From assembly GCA_029641185.1 (NCBI GenBank), contig JAPWGK010000007.1:1426001-1490000 (forward strand): a DNA stretch of 64,000 nucleotides. The letters run 5' to 3'. The DNA comes from Pseudofabraea citricarpa. Its lineage: Eukaryota; Ascomycota; Leotiomycetes; Helotiales; Dermateaceae. Position 1 is the first letter of the stretch, and each line of letters opens with the position of its first letter. The translations under genes and the position numbers were made by a program. Positions 1 through 12,524 of the stretch are shown here, piece after piece. The notes below the pieces were generated by a model, which had not been told where the DNA came from, ran no database searches, and saw only the letters and a list, made by a program, of their open reading frames with translations.

Positions 1-1220
1 GAATATAAATAAAGATTTTAATTAATATATTAGAAACTATTATATCTATAGAAAGTTTAAATTAAATAATATTACTTATTAAAGATACCTAGAATTATTA
101 TTAATATTAGATAAACCTTAGAGTTATATATCTATAGATTTTATAACTAGACTTCTAGAGAATAATAAATTTAATATTATCTTAGTTATAATCTATAGAT
201 TATTAAAAGAAAAATATTATATTTTTTATAAATACGAAGATAAAAGAATAAACGTAAAAGAAACTACTAAGTTATTCCTAAAGAATATATAAAAATACTA
301 TAAATTACTTATAACTTATATCTTTAATAAAAGTTTATAATTTATAAGTAAGATATAAAGAAAGCTTTATAAGATATTAGGAATTAATATTTAATTATTT
401 ATTATAATATACCTAGAAATAAACGGCTAGATAAAAAAAATAAACGTAAAAATAAAATATTACCTAAGAGCTTACGCTAATTACTTATAAGATAACTAGA
501 ATTAAATCCTACTAATAGTAGAATTTATAGGAAATAAATATTAATTTATAAGTATAAAGATTATATTATTTTTTGTAAACAAAAGATATAAACTAAGAAT
601 AAATTTCGACTAAGAAAATATAAAGATTAATTAATTATAACTAGTAAAAAGTAAATTAAACGAAAGATAAGTAATAGAATTCGTAAAAAAAATAAAAGAT
701 ACTTAGAAATTTATACGTAAAAAAATAACTTAGTCTTAAAATAAGATAAAAAAATACGTAAATATAAAATAATTATTAGTATTAAACTATAAACTAGAAG
801 ATAAAATTTATATTTTAATAAAAAATATCTAAATATAAAAACTTTTACAAAAATTAGAATATAAGAATAAAAGATCTTATAAGATTAAAAAGAAAATTAA
901 ACTAAGCTTTTATAAAATAAAATTATTACTAAGACTAAAAATTTATCTTATATTTTACTTTAACTTATTATATAAAAACTTAGATAATCTTTTATCTAGA
1001 TAAAAAGAAATTAAATCTCTACTAATTAATATAAAAGGAAACAATAAATAAGAAGTAAAAGATATTAAAGATATAAAAATAATTAAAGGAAAAGTTTTTT
1101 ATAAGATTAAATAAGTATAATAATTATTAGATCTAGAGTAATATCTAGTAGAAAATTTTAAAAATATATAAGAAATTCTAAGAGATTTTTACTTTAGATA
1201 TTTAGATAAATCTTATCTAA
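1..1220 (+). mobile_element. RIP-inactivated Ty3/Gypsy chromovirus, 3' part of pol (integrase and chromodomain)
   Basis: Reading the plus strand through stop codons gives a recognisable integrase. From about 100 to 420 the pattern fits the integrase core (WSYLSIDFITGLL-like start, then a relic of the YHPETDGQTER motif near 410-435). Near 540-600 it fits SIKITPFFVNKGYKPR. Near 800-965 it fits the NIKTKRPSKKLDYK...YKIKK and LKIHPVFHVSLLEP motifs. From 1052 to about 1215 it fits a chromodomain (EVEDI, GK..YKIKW, LE.TWEPVENFKN, DFHRRYPDKP). Many stops sit where Trp or Gln codons are expected, as RIP produces. The 5' part lies outside the window, and I could not define a 3' LTR. The element is dead. 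Confidence 0.85.
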
Positions 1221-2483
1221 TATAAAAATTAGACGCTTAGAAGAAAGATAATATTATAGTTTTTATATAAGTTACTTAAGATATATATTATATATTTATT
1301 TCTCTTATATATATTTTACTTACCTTATATTATAACTTATTAACCTAGATTATATAACTAGAAATTTACTAAGTAAGGTAAATTATATATAACTTATCTT
1401 ATATATTTACTTATCTAAGAATATATATAATAGAAAATACTTAGAGAGCAAATATTAGTATAATAGAAAGAACTACTTATAGTTAACTTCTTATATTTTC
1501 TTTTTTTTCCTTTCTTTTTCTCTCCTTATACTTAGATCTTTTATTATTAATTAGTTATATTAATCTCTTATTTACTTTATATTTTATATATTATAATAAG
1601 ATAACTTTATAGGTATAAGTAACTAACTTATAATAGCTTCTAATATAAGTAGTTTATATTACTCTTAATTTCTTACTAGTAAGTTCTAGGCTTTAGTAGA
1701 GAAGTTTTAGGCTCTTACTTTTATTAAGAGAGTAAGAGAGCGTACTTAGTTCTAATAAAAGCTTATTACTCTAAATATAATAGAAGTAAAAGCTATAAAA
1801 AAGAAAGAAAAAAAGAGAGAAAAAAAGGAAAAATAATTTTATAACTAGTTATAGGAATATTATAAGGTATTATAAGAAGTTATAAGGAGTTATAAGAGGG
1901 TAATAAGTAGGGTTTACGCCTTATATTATATTATAAAGTCTTATAAAAGGCGTACTTATATAAAGGTATTATATTATTAGGATAATTTAAATCCTAATAT
2001 TACTTATAAGCTACTATAAATACTTAGATTAAAATTATAAAATATTATAATATATAATTTTTAAACTCTTTAACTTATAGTTATATATAAAATATTAGAA
2101 ATAAAATATTTTCTTTATATATATTATAAGATATAATATAATTATATATTCGTATTAGATTTAGTTATAATAAGTTATATATTATAGCTAAGAAGTTTAA
2201 TTATTCTTTGTTAGGAATTATAATATAAGTTATAATTATATATATAAGCTAATATAAGTTATAATAATTATAATAAATCTAAAATAATAGCTTAAAAGTA
2301 AAATTATTTATATATATATATATTATAGCTTAGATATTAAATCTTTCTTTTTTATAAATAATAAGATAAACTATAATTATATATATTAGTTACTTAGAAA
2401 TAAAATTATTCTTTTATATTATTATTAACACGAACTATAATAATATTACTCTAATTAATATAACTAGTAATATTATATATACG

Positions 2484-2618
2484 ACTTATAATAGTTATAT
2501 TTATATATATATAACTTATAATAATCGTATTTATATATATACGAGCTATAATAGTTATATTTATATATTTATAAGTTATAATAATCGTATTTATATATCT
2601 ATAAGTTATAATAATAAT
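2484..2618. repeat. 30-bp tandem repeat, four and a half copies
   Basis: Units start at 2484, 2514, 2544 and 2574, with a partial unit from 2604. Units 1 and 3 carry ATAGTTAT where units 2 and 4 carry ATAATCGT, so there is a 60-bp higher-order period. It lies inside the A/T-rich block. Confidence 0.85.
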
Positions 2619-3360
2619 AACTACTAGAAAGACTTAACTACTACTAATAAATTACCCCCTAGGGTAATTAAAAGCTTTAATATTAAGTTAGTAAAAGTAG
2701 ATTAATAAATTTTATATATCTAAGAATTAAAAGCTAAACGATATTATTAAGAAAATATAATTATTATAAGCTTTTTTAAGAATTACTATTAAGATTAAAA
2801 ATAAACCTACTAAGATACTTATAAAGATTCTCTTAATACCTAAACCTAAACTAGTTACTTATAAAGTTATTATACTTAAAAATACTCTCTTATTTACTTC
2901 TTTTTTATATTCTAAATAACTCTCGTATTTATATATTAAGAATAAGATAGCTAGTATAAATATCCTTTTATTTAGCTAACTTAAATATTAGAATAAAGAT
3001 ACGAATAAGATAATATTAACTAAAAAGATTAAATCCGAGCCTAGAGTATAAGCTATAAAGCTAGATAAAAAGTTCGAGCTTAAATAACTCGAAATAAAAG
3101 CTATAAAAGAGAAGAAAGAGCTTAAAAACGCTTAGAAAATTATAAAGATACTAAGAAAAAGATAAGAGAAGAATAAGAGAATTTAGGCTATATAATCTAG
3201 TATTAAGTAATATTATAGGATCGTAGCTTAGTAGAGAAAAGTATAATATAGTAATAATTAGGCTAATAAATAAAGAGTTATATAGTATACTTATAACTTA
3301 GGAGGTTCTCTCTTTAAGGAGTAAGTAATTAAACTAAACAAATATAAGTTATATATTCTT

Positions 3361-4457
3361 TTTATTACGTGGCAAAAGTAGGTTATTTTTCTGGCTTTTT
3401 TTGGCCTGGCGCTTGAAAAGGCTTCTAGCATATGTATGCTTAAAACCTAGTTAATTACCAAATCAAGCATAGTTCGAAATTACGGTGGCCTGATTATCAA
3501 GGGTGAGTAACATTTAGAGGCAATATCTAAGTTTCAAATCAATTATCACGACTCATGTAATATTTCAGTACCAGTGATCATGTGTGAAAGGGTTGGCTTT
3601 CGACCCCTGCGGCGATCATCTCGCAACCGCTCGCATTCCGAATGCTTCAAACAAACAGCCACTACATATACCGAGGTGAAATATTGGTCAGTATTTGTAC
3701 ATTATACCTCGGAGATATGGTCAATCAGTCAGTCAAAGATATCAGAAATCAAGCGGCAGTATGTACATTATCAGTGGTGATACCGTCAAATTAAATCCCA
3801 CCGGTCAATCATTAAGAGATATTGCCCTGATGAACTGTGCCATAACTCGACCTTTGCATGAGGAAAAGTTCTCGAACTTGTTAGAAACAATTGGCAAACG
3901 CTTGGTAGGCGTTGCGTGGGATTGCTGGGACTGATGCAGGGAAATAGCCTGTCGACGAATTTTGCCATAGCCGCCAGCGAGGCTGAGTCAAGATCATCTC
4001 AATTTCTCCCAGATGCATAAAGCTTGTCAGTGACAATGTGAGTGACAGCGCTGTACTCCGTAAATGTACCGAGTGGGTGCTGGCGTCGGGATAAGAACTG
4101 TTGGGACGTGCTTTGAGATGATTGATCTACGCTCGGCTCCCCGCCTCGTACTCGCCTTGCGTTACTTGTGTTTGGACCTAATCGCCCCCCCTCCAAACCA
4201 CTCTTTGACCGTACCTTGATCCTCGCCACGGGCCCACAGCTCCAATTCCAAGCGTGATACCTGATATGATTCAAGTCGGGAGGAAACAGGTGGCGTGGTT
4301 TCAAAACATGGCAAACAAACATCGGCAAAGTTATGTGAGCTATTGCCACATCCACGAGTAGCTTGAAATCGATCGGAGAGATGCCTACATCACGAAGATA
4401 CATCATGTTGTGACTAGAAACAGAAGTAGCCCAGCCATTAGAGACATCTTTGTTACC
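3361..4457. other. Intergenic, upstream of the first ABC transporter
   Basis: Normal base composition. Only short, unsupported reading frames are present on either strand. The right half must contain the promoter of the transporter starting at 4458; I see no clear TATA element or repeat. Confidence 0.6.
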
Positions 4458-7400
4458 ATGCCAGCTTACCCACGGTCAACGTCACCTAGGGTGCCATTGT
4501 TATCAGAAATCGAAGAAGCGACCATAGATGATCATACGTCGCCAGACAGTTGGGAAAGTCCTCTACCATCACCAGGCCCCTCACAACATCAAAATTATGG
4601 ACCTTCCCCAGTAAGGATAACCAATGTGCATCACAGTGAAGACCTGCCTTCACGTGATATAGCAACTTCACCAACTTCCCCAAGATCACCTACTTCACCT
4701 AATACTTGGTCGAACTCCGCCAGCGCACCACTGCTAGCTGATACAGAGGAAAAGGACATTGATGAAGGAGCTGGCCAAGCAGCAAATGAAGAAGCAAATG
4801 CCACTGCAGAATCTGGCGAAGAGAAAAAGAAGTTTTTTAGCAATGCCGAATACAAGATTGCCTTCTCACACTTCGTGGTATGAAATATGCAAATAAAACA
4901 TCGATCAGTGTTAACTATCAGTAGAGAATATTCTCATATTCAACCTGGACTGATAAACTACTTCTGCTCGCTGCATCGACGGCTTCAATATGTACGGGTG
5001 TTACACTGCCACTTATGAATGTTGTATTTGGTATGTAGTGTCACTCCAATCTACATCTATACTTTGCAACTAATACATCATAGGACAGCTAGTTGGCGCT
5101 TTTAGCGATTTTTATAATCCAGAATCGGGCGAAACTGAAGAAATGTTCACAAACATCATTGATCAAAACGTGTACATTTTCTTTACAGTGTTTTCGGCAA
5201 TCAAAAAGCTAACATATTAACCTAGATTGTACATGGTGTACCTTTTCTTTGGTAGACTTCTTCTTGATTATGTTGCAATTGTAATTCATTCTATTGACTC
5301 AATATCACTTCCAAAGGCTGACAAAGTAACAGCTAGGTTTCCGCATGGTCAGCATCCGCATATCTGCTGCGATGAGGCTGGCTTATCTGGAAGCACTATT
5401 TAAACAACCCATCTCGGTCCTCGACACTCTTCCTCCAGGACAAACCGCTGCCATCATAACAATCACAGCTAATATTTTACAAATTGGCATATCGGAAAAG
5501 CTTTCCATATTTCTTCAGAGTGTATCTTTGGTGATCACAGCCGTTATCATAGCATTTCATTACAGCTGGCTTCTCACTCTTGTCACGAGCAGTGGATTGA
5601 TATTCATTGTCTTCTGCTACAGCTACACAATTCCACGTCTCGTAGGAATGATGAAAGAAGTTGAACATGCTGATAGAATGTCATCTTCTATTGCAAGCGA
5701 GGTCTTTGGCTCAATTCGAATGGTGGCTGCATGTGAAGCGGAGGAGAAAATGGCCAAAAGACACGCTGGCTGGGTAGAAGAATCTCACCGGCGGGGCTTG
5801 CTAATGTCTCCTTTAGTAGCAGTACAACAGGCGCCAGGTAAGCCTTCATTTTGTCGAGATCAAATTCAATTTGCTGACTCTCACATAGTTTTCTTTGCGA
5901 TACATGCGTAAGCTCGAGTCATTTAACTTTACACAAAAAATCATCTAACTTAGAAGAATAGTACATTCGCATTATCCTTCTGGTTTGCAATCAAACTGTA
6001 TACTGCCGGCATGATATCTAGTGTCACCACTATAATCATGTGAGTGAAAACCGAAAATATATATTTTCACGATCTTTACTAATTCTATAATAGTGTTCTC
6101 ATGTCTATCATGACTATAGTAATGTCCATCGGCAGTATCTCGGCACCCTTATCTGGTGCCGCTCGAGCTGCTGGTGCTGCAAGTATTCTTTTCAGCATAA
6201 TTGATGCTCCAAAGCCGCGAACTGATGGCGCCATGGCACCAGAGGTTTCGTCACAAAAAGATATCGTCTTCGAGAATGTTAACTTCGCATATCCAATCAG
6301 ACATGACGTGAAGGTTCTTGATAACTTAAATGTCACTTTTCCTGCTGGCAAGCTTACAGCTATTGTTGGTGCGTCAGGCTCGGGAAAGAGTACAATCGTT
6401 GGATTACTCGAACGCTGGTATGAGCTTGACGGAAACATGACTGATAACGTTATGGTGAGTTTCTAATCCCTCTTTAGATTTTAGAGTCTGAACTAATAAG
6501 ATGTTTATAAAGACTCTGTACTTTCGCAATGGCACTATCACTGTTGGTGGTCAAAAGCTCCACGAAATTGATCTCAAATGGTGGAGATCTCAGATTGGTC
6601 TTGTCCAACAAGAGCCATTTCTATTCAATGACACAATTTTCAAAAATGTTGAGTATGGGCTGATTGGTACACCGTGGGAGAATGCTTCGACAAAGAAGAA
6701 GAGAGAGCTTGTTAGAAGAGCTTGCAAGGAGGCTTTTGCAGAAGAATTCATTATTCGACTACCCGAAGTACGTCGGTACCAAATTGCTTGATTGCAACTC
6801 TGCTTCTTCATGATGACTGATTATAATACAGGGCTATAATACAACAGTGGGTGATGCAGGGATCAAATTAAGTGGTGGCCAGCGGCAACGACTAGCAATA
6901 GCGAGGAGCATTGTCAAGCGACCGAAAATTTTGATACTCGATGAAGCGACGAGCGCCATCGACGTACGAGGGGAGAAAATTGTCCAAGCTGCTTTAGATA
7001 GAGTTTCAAAAGGTCGAACAACAATTACTATTGCTCATCGTCTTTCAACAATCATGAAAGCCGATAACATAGTTGTTCTAAAGAAGGGCCAGGTAGTTCA
7101 ACAGGGAACCCATGATAACTTGCTGGCAGACATAAACGGACCTTACTGGGCACTTGCAAATGCTCAAAAGCTTTCTATGGATGATGGGCCTACACCAAGT
7201 ACAATTCTGTTTGATGCTGAAAAGCCATACAACGAGGATGAGGATGAACTGGATGAGAGATTTAGCATTGATCTCGACGATCCCCCAAGCCCCGAAATGC
7301 ATTCCATGTCAACTCAATTTCTTGGTAGTTTTGCACTATTTCTGTGGGAGCAAACCCCACAATGGAGATGGTATAGCCTGATGCTTTTGGGGGCTTTAGG

Positions 7401-9581
7401 AGCTGGAGGTAAGCTTTTCCCATTCAATACTTTCGTTACAGAACACAGACTAACTGTTGAATCTAAGCTGCTTTCCCTCTCCATGCCTTTCTCTTCGCGA
7501 AGCTGATTTCACTTTTCAACTTCTGGGGTCAATACCTAGAAGATCAGACGAACTGGTGGTGTTTCATGTTTACACTTCTAGCTATTGGTGTTGGAGTCAG
7601 TTACTTCGTCCTTGGCTGGTCCTCTAATACGGTATCTTTTGTGAGTTTAATTCCTGTAAGTCATGTATTATTATTCTTGGAGCTAATTCTAGCAGTATAT
7701 CACATCAAATTACCGCCAAGAGTACTTTGAAAATGTACTGAAAAAGCCGGTCTCCTACTACGACGAGGAAGAGAACTCGGTGGGAAGCCTGACTGCGCGC
7801 ATGGCTAGTGATCCATCTCAGCTCCAACAACTTCTCGGTATCAACATGGCAATCGTCCTAATCTCCGTGTTCAATATCGTGGGAAGCATTGCAATATCGT
7901 TCTATTTTGGATGGAAGCTTACTCTGGTTACGGTTTGTTTCTTGATGCCAATTATCCTGGCCGCTGGATTTTTCCGAATTCGTTACGAAACCCAGTTCGA
8001 GAAGATGAATGAAGAGGTTTTCGCGGAAAGCTCAAAGTTTGCTACGGAATCAATAAGTGCTTTTCGGACGGTGTCGTCGCTCACGCTCGAGCCAGAGATT
8101 TGTGGGCGCTATCGAAGGCTTCTTCGCAACCACAGCAAAAATGCTTTCAAGAAAGCTAGATTTTCCACATTTGTCTTTGCAATGAGTGACAGTATTGCTC
8201 TACTTTGTATGGCCTTTGTTCTATGGTGAGTCACTCCTGTAAACAATTAGAAGTAGCACTGATTTATTCAGGTATGGTGGAGAACTTCTTGCCAGCCACG
8301 AGTACACGCCTTTCCATTACTGTAAGATCAACACCGTCTTTAAAATAATGAATTAAGCTTACATTCTAGTGGTCGTATATCTGGCAGTTGTACAAGGTAG
8401 CACCAGCGCTGGCCAATCGTTGAGTTTTGGACCGAGTATTTCTCCTCTTATTTCAACGGCGTTCGAACGTTGCTGACAAACTGTACAGATATAGCGCAAG
8501 CATTTGCGGCTGCGGATAGAATCCAAGCTATGAGACCGAAAGGGATAGAGGAAGCTGATGGTAGATCGTTAGATCTAGGAGATGTGGAAGGTGATGAGAA
8601 AGCAATTCGAGGCGTCAAGATCGAGCTCAAGAACTTGTGGTTCAAATATCCAACTCGTGATGTCGCTGTTCTTAATGGCTTGAATATGACTGTAGGTACC
8701 GTCCACATGACATTAAATCTGCCCATGCTGATTTTTTATAGATTGAGAAGGGTCAGTTTGCCGCTATTGTTGGTCCATCCGGTATGATACTCCCTTCCCT
8801 AGACGGGTTCAATTAGAGAAAATAGCTTACCATCAAATTCAGGTTGTGGCAAAACAAGTATTATTTCTCTGCTTGAAAGGTAAGCTGCAGTCTTCTTTAC
8901 TCTAGGCACTGGAATGGATTTTTGCTTACGCTGATAATGAATAGATTCTACAAAGTCCAATCTGGGAAGATTCTTTATCATGGAATAGATATTGACGAAA
9001 TCGGTCTCAGCGACTACCGAAAATCTATATCACTCGTCGCACAAGAATCATCATTATTCGAAGGATCAATCCGGGAAAATATCTTGCTGGGTGTAGATGA
9101 GGACGAAGTTTCGGATGAGATTCTTCATCAAACATGTCGTGATGCTGATATTCACGACTTTATATCATCACTTCCAGAGGGGTATAACACCGCTGTTGGA
9201 GTGAAAGGGGTTGCACTCTCGGGAGGTCAAAAGCAGCGGATTGCCATTGCCAGAGCCTTGATCAGGAATCCACGCGTTTTGTTATTAGACGAAGCGACTT
9301 CGAATCTTGATTCTGAGACTGAGAGGTCTGTTCAAACAGTGTTTGAAAAGACTGCAAAAGGAAGAACTATGGTCGTTGTTGCCCACCGACTTGCCACGGT
9401 TCAGAACGCCGATGTTATCTTTGTAATTGGCGATGGTAGAGTGGTGGAGACAGGGACACATGGCACTTTGTTGCAAAAAAGAGGCCTTTATTACGAAATG
9501 GTAGGTTCTCTGTTTCAAGTTCTGCCTTACAACATCATCTAATCAATGTTTTAGTGTCAATCACAGGCTCTTGACCGGTAG
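4458..9581 (+). CDS. ABCB-type (MDR/P-glycoprotein-like) full-size ABC transporter, 19 exons
   Basis: ATP-driven exporter of the fungal ABCB family, expected in the plasma membrane. Exons: 4458-4877, 4925-5030, 5084-5171, 5226-5280, 5333-5837, 5889-5907, 5962-6039, 6094-6454, 6513-6767, 6832-7408, 7468-7640, 7696-8225, 8272-8321, 8370-8435, 8489-8691, 8742-8781, 8843-8879, 8945-9500, 9555-9581. They join to 1381 residues without a stop. The order is TMD-NBD-TMD-NBD, with Walker [10 protein letters not shown] near residue 516, LSGGQ near 642, and the second pair GPSGCGKTS near 1175 and LSGGQ near 1278. Both Walker B/DEATS segments are present. The start is the first in-frame ATG, and a Ser/Pro-rich acidic N-terminus follows. 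It is a paralogue of the transporter at 20722-25138, sharing 7 intron positions and the final CQSQALDR. Substrate unknown. It is intact despite lying next to the RIP block. Confidence 0.93.
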
Positions 9582-11451
9582 AAAAGGAAGCCAGGTAGGA
9601 CGTGATTCTTCCAAGTAAGGGTGTCCGGGGCCCTTTTATGCATTTCAGGCCAGGTTAAGCTTTAATCAGAGGTAAGCAGTAGATGATTTGTAAATAGGGT
9701 TTATAGCTTCATATCTCAAATGATTTATCATACACATTGTTCGATACTGAAAATTGACTACTGTTTACAAAGTACCACCCAATGATGGGCGATAACCTAA
9801 CTTTATTTAACCATCCGCTCCTAATTCAAGTTCCAAATAATAATAGAGTTTCGGTCTCTTCGCATAGTAAGCCCGTCCAGATGAGAAAAGACGTCTGTTG
9901 TCTAAGTCGAAGCCCGCTCACACGTGACCATATACTCAAATCGTCGAATATGCAGTCCAGACATCTACCAATCAATAGGACAACCCAAGCTTCTAACGAG
10001 CGACATATACCGAGACCGCAAACAGCATGAAAAGTAGGCTTGGCCCGAAGGCTCGCTTAGCATTCGATGGCTCTCAGCCAAGTAAGCGACCGCATGCGGC
10101 CAATTGCTTAGCAGTGCCGAATGGAGAACTCCCACCTAGTAAATACCAAAGCAGATTATTGTATAGTTGATTTTATAGTTATAAGTTTGAATTGTGTATA
10201 ATCACTCTTCTGATCGGTTATTGGAACATTTGATATAACAAAGAGAGAAAATAACGATTTGTAGATTTCAAGAATGAAAAGGAAAACATCCAAATGACAA
10301 GCTTCGGAAAACATCCAATCATTTCTGAATGTATGATGTCAGATATCTTGGAGTCTGCCGAGATAATGTCCGCTCCCGTCATGTCAGCCATAAAATGGGC
10401 CCAAAGCCCATTCCTAGTCACGGCGCCACACCGAGTGTGGCGCATTATTGGTCTACCTTCAACTCTAATTCTGTACCTTGACGGATCCAATAACCTAAAA
10501 TACAAAGAAAGTCACTGTAGGGCATCGCCGAGTCTTGAATCTGTACGGATGTAGAATCCGAATCGGCACAAATATTCTACCAAAATACTAAGACACGAGA
10601 TGGACTGAAATAAAAGTAGGGCCCGACAACTGTGGAGAATAACTTTAATAATTTAGCTAAAATCTGGTCAATTACCGAAAAGTGGATGAATAGAATAAAA
10701 TGCAGAATACATTTTCATTGTTGATGTAATATTGATGCGTCAAAATTACAAGCCAACAGGAGGAATACTTACAGAGGCAGAGTGGAGACACGGATGAAAA
10801 GTCTCGTTCAATCTGCGAATGGCATAACGAGAAGGAAGATGCCATGGCGTACCGTTTCCGGGTGTGCCACATGCTATTTTGCTAATATTTACCGACCATA
10901 AAAGTGCGGGGAGTTCTGGAGCTTAAGCGAGCGACCTACCCTGTCAGGACAACGCATTTGCTAAGGAAGCATTGAATTATGCACCAATCTCCTGAGCCGA
11001 TAGTGAACGAATCTACTAGTTACAAGGTGTGGCTCAATTATTTTCCGATGCTGGTCCTGGTTTGGGTTTGGTCTGAAAAAACTGCGTGGAGAAGTAGGAG
11101 CTCGACAATCTTAGAGGCCGTCGGCTATTTACTATCCTATAGTTTATTGAACAAAAGAAGCTTCTTCTATTGCCCTATTTGCGGGTGGCGCCTCTGGGGG
11201 AGATACTTCCGAACTATAGACGAGATCTAGATGGGAACCCAGGTAGTGCGATGGGGCTGTACACTACACTAGCTTTTATCATGGTTCCCAAAGGACATGG
11301 ACACTTTCGTTGGCATTCGGATCAGCTTCATAAATATAGGTTCAATTCCAGAATATTCTCATCATCATCACAATCATCATCACATTCAGATCATTCTCAT
11401 CCTCGCATCCTCATCACCGCATCCCGCTTCTAATAGAGCCTTGCCAACGAA
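9582..11451. other. Intergenic, no gene seen
   Basis: About 1.9 kb between the transporter and the GH114 gene. Frames are short and show no family motif. The last 200 bases contain a CAT/ATC-rich low-complexity run (about 11355-11410) that would be 5' untranslated sequence of the GH114 gene. Confidence 0.6.
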
Positions 11452-12336
11452 ATGGCCCCATCAATGAGCAAAATAACTACTATCCTCGCCATAGTTTCTG
11501 CATTCTCCAATCTCGCAACTGGATTAAGCATTGGTAACCTTGGAAAGAGAGGACGATGGGCACCTAAATCTGGCACCACCTGGCAGATTGTGCTAAATAG
11601 CGATAAAGTCGACACCACGGTTAAAGCTCAAGTCATCGACATCGATCTCGTCGACAACACTGCCGCTAAAATTGCACTTCTCAAGAAGACTGGCAAGAAG
11701 GTTATTTGTTATTTCTCCGCTGGTAGCTACGAGGATTGGCGCCCGGATGCCAACTCTTTCAACGATGAAGATTTGGGAGATGAGCTTGATGGTATGTGAC
11801 AGTTGAATTATCTCCTCATTTAATATATTCTAATGGACATTATAGGCTGGCCAGGAGAGATGTGGATTGACACAAATTCTGCGAATGTCAGAAGAATTAT
11901 GGCGGCACGAATGGATCTCGCTGTGAAGAAGGGTTGCGACGCAGTTGATCCTGATAACATCGACGCTTTTGATAACAACGGAGGTGGACTTGATCTGGAC
12001 GAGGACGACGCAACAGATTATTTGACATGGTTGGCAACTACTGCGCATGGCAAGGGTCTCTCTATAGGCTTGAAGAATGCTGGAGATCTCATCGACAAGG
12101 CGATGGTTGGTCAATATGACTTTGCCGTTAATGAGCAGTGCCTCAACTACAAAGAATGCGCACTCTGGAAGCCATTTCTCGACGCAAAGAAGCCGGTCTT
12201 CCACATTGAGTATCCGACAAGCGCACCAAAAGTTACAGATGCGACCAAGAAGACCATTTGCAACAGCTCTGGGCGGAAGGGGTTCTCTACTGTATTGAAA
12301 ACCCTTAACCTGGATAATTGGTTGACCACTTGTTAA
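11452..12336 (+). CDS. Secreted GH114-family endo-alpha-1,4-polygalactosaminidase-like glycosidase
   Basis: Two exons, 11452-11791 and 11846-12336 (intron of 54 nt), give 276 residues. The first about 24 residues form a signal peptide, so the enzyme should be secreted. The mature part carries GH114 (TM1410-like TIM barrel) hallmarks: VICYFSAGSYEDWRPDA, then GWPGEMWIDT, then DPDNIDAF with acidic residues after it, GLSIGLKNAG and VNEQC. Known fungal members (Ega3 type) cleave galactosaminogalactan-like polymers; whether this one acts on the cell's own matrix or on a foreign polymer is not visible. An alternative Met lies 12 bases downstream of the chosen start. The convergent neighbour is the Zn2Cys6 regulator, 188 bp away. 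Confidence 0.85.
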
Positions 12337-12524
12337 GAGACACTTTAAGTATTGGCGCAAGGTTTAAAATTGGGATTTGATGATATTGGTTGGCGGGGAG
12401 TTTCCTTTGTACCTAATGTTTTATGAAAAGTTATTTATGAATTAAATTCAATTAATCTCAGATGTCTGATCCTTATTAGAGCTGCCGTCTTTTATTTGCA
12501 TAGTATAGGAGCTGCCTCCTTCAA

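Larger units (their letters stand above)
1..3360. repeat. A/T-rich, RIP-degraded repeat block
   Basis: The block is overwhelmingly A and T, rich in TA dinucleotides and almost free of CG. It has no long open reading frame on either strand. Retroelement protein motifs can still be read if stop codons are ignored (see the chromovirus entry), so this is degraded transposon DNA and not gene-free spacer. This pattern is what fungal repeat-induced point mutation (C to T in duplicated DNA) leaves. Stretches around 1660-2000 and 3000-3350 have slightly more G/C and could be one or two further elements that I cannot name. Composition returns to normal within a few dozen bases near 3360. Confidence 0.9.

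Noticed and set aside
3999..4406. 135-codon minus-strand frame upstream of the first ABC gene
   Set aside because: No family motif, and it overlaps the probable promoter.
4878..5332. Broken N-terminal half of the left ABC transporter (many short frames)
   Set aside because: Four short introns connect the pieces into a continuous frame that matches the paralogue.
11830..12360. 176-codon minus-strand frame opposite GH114
   Set aside because: Antisense to a clear secreted glycosidase exon; no support of its own.
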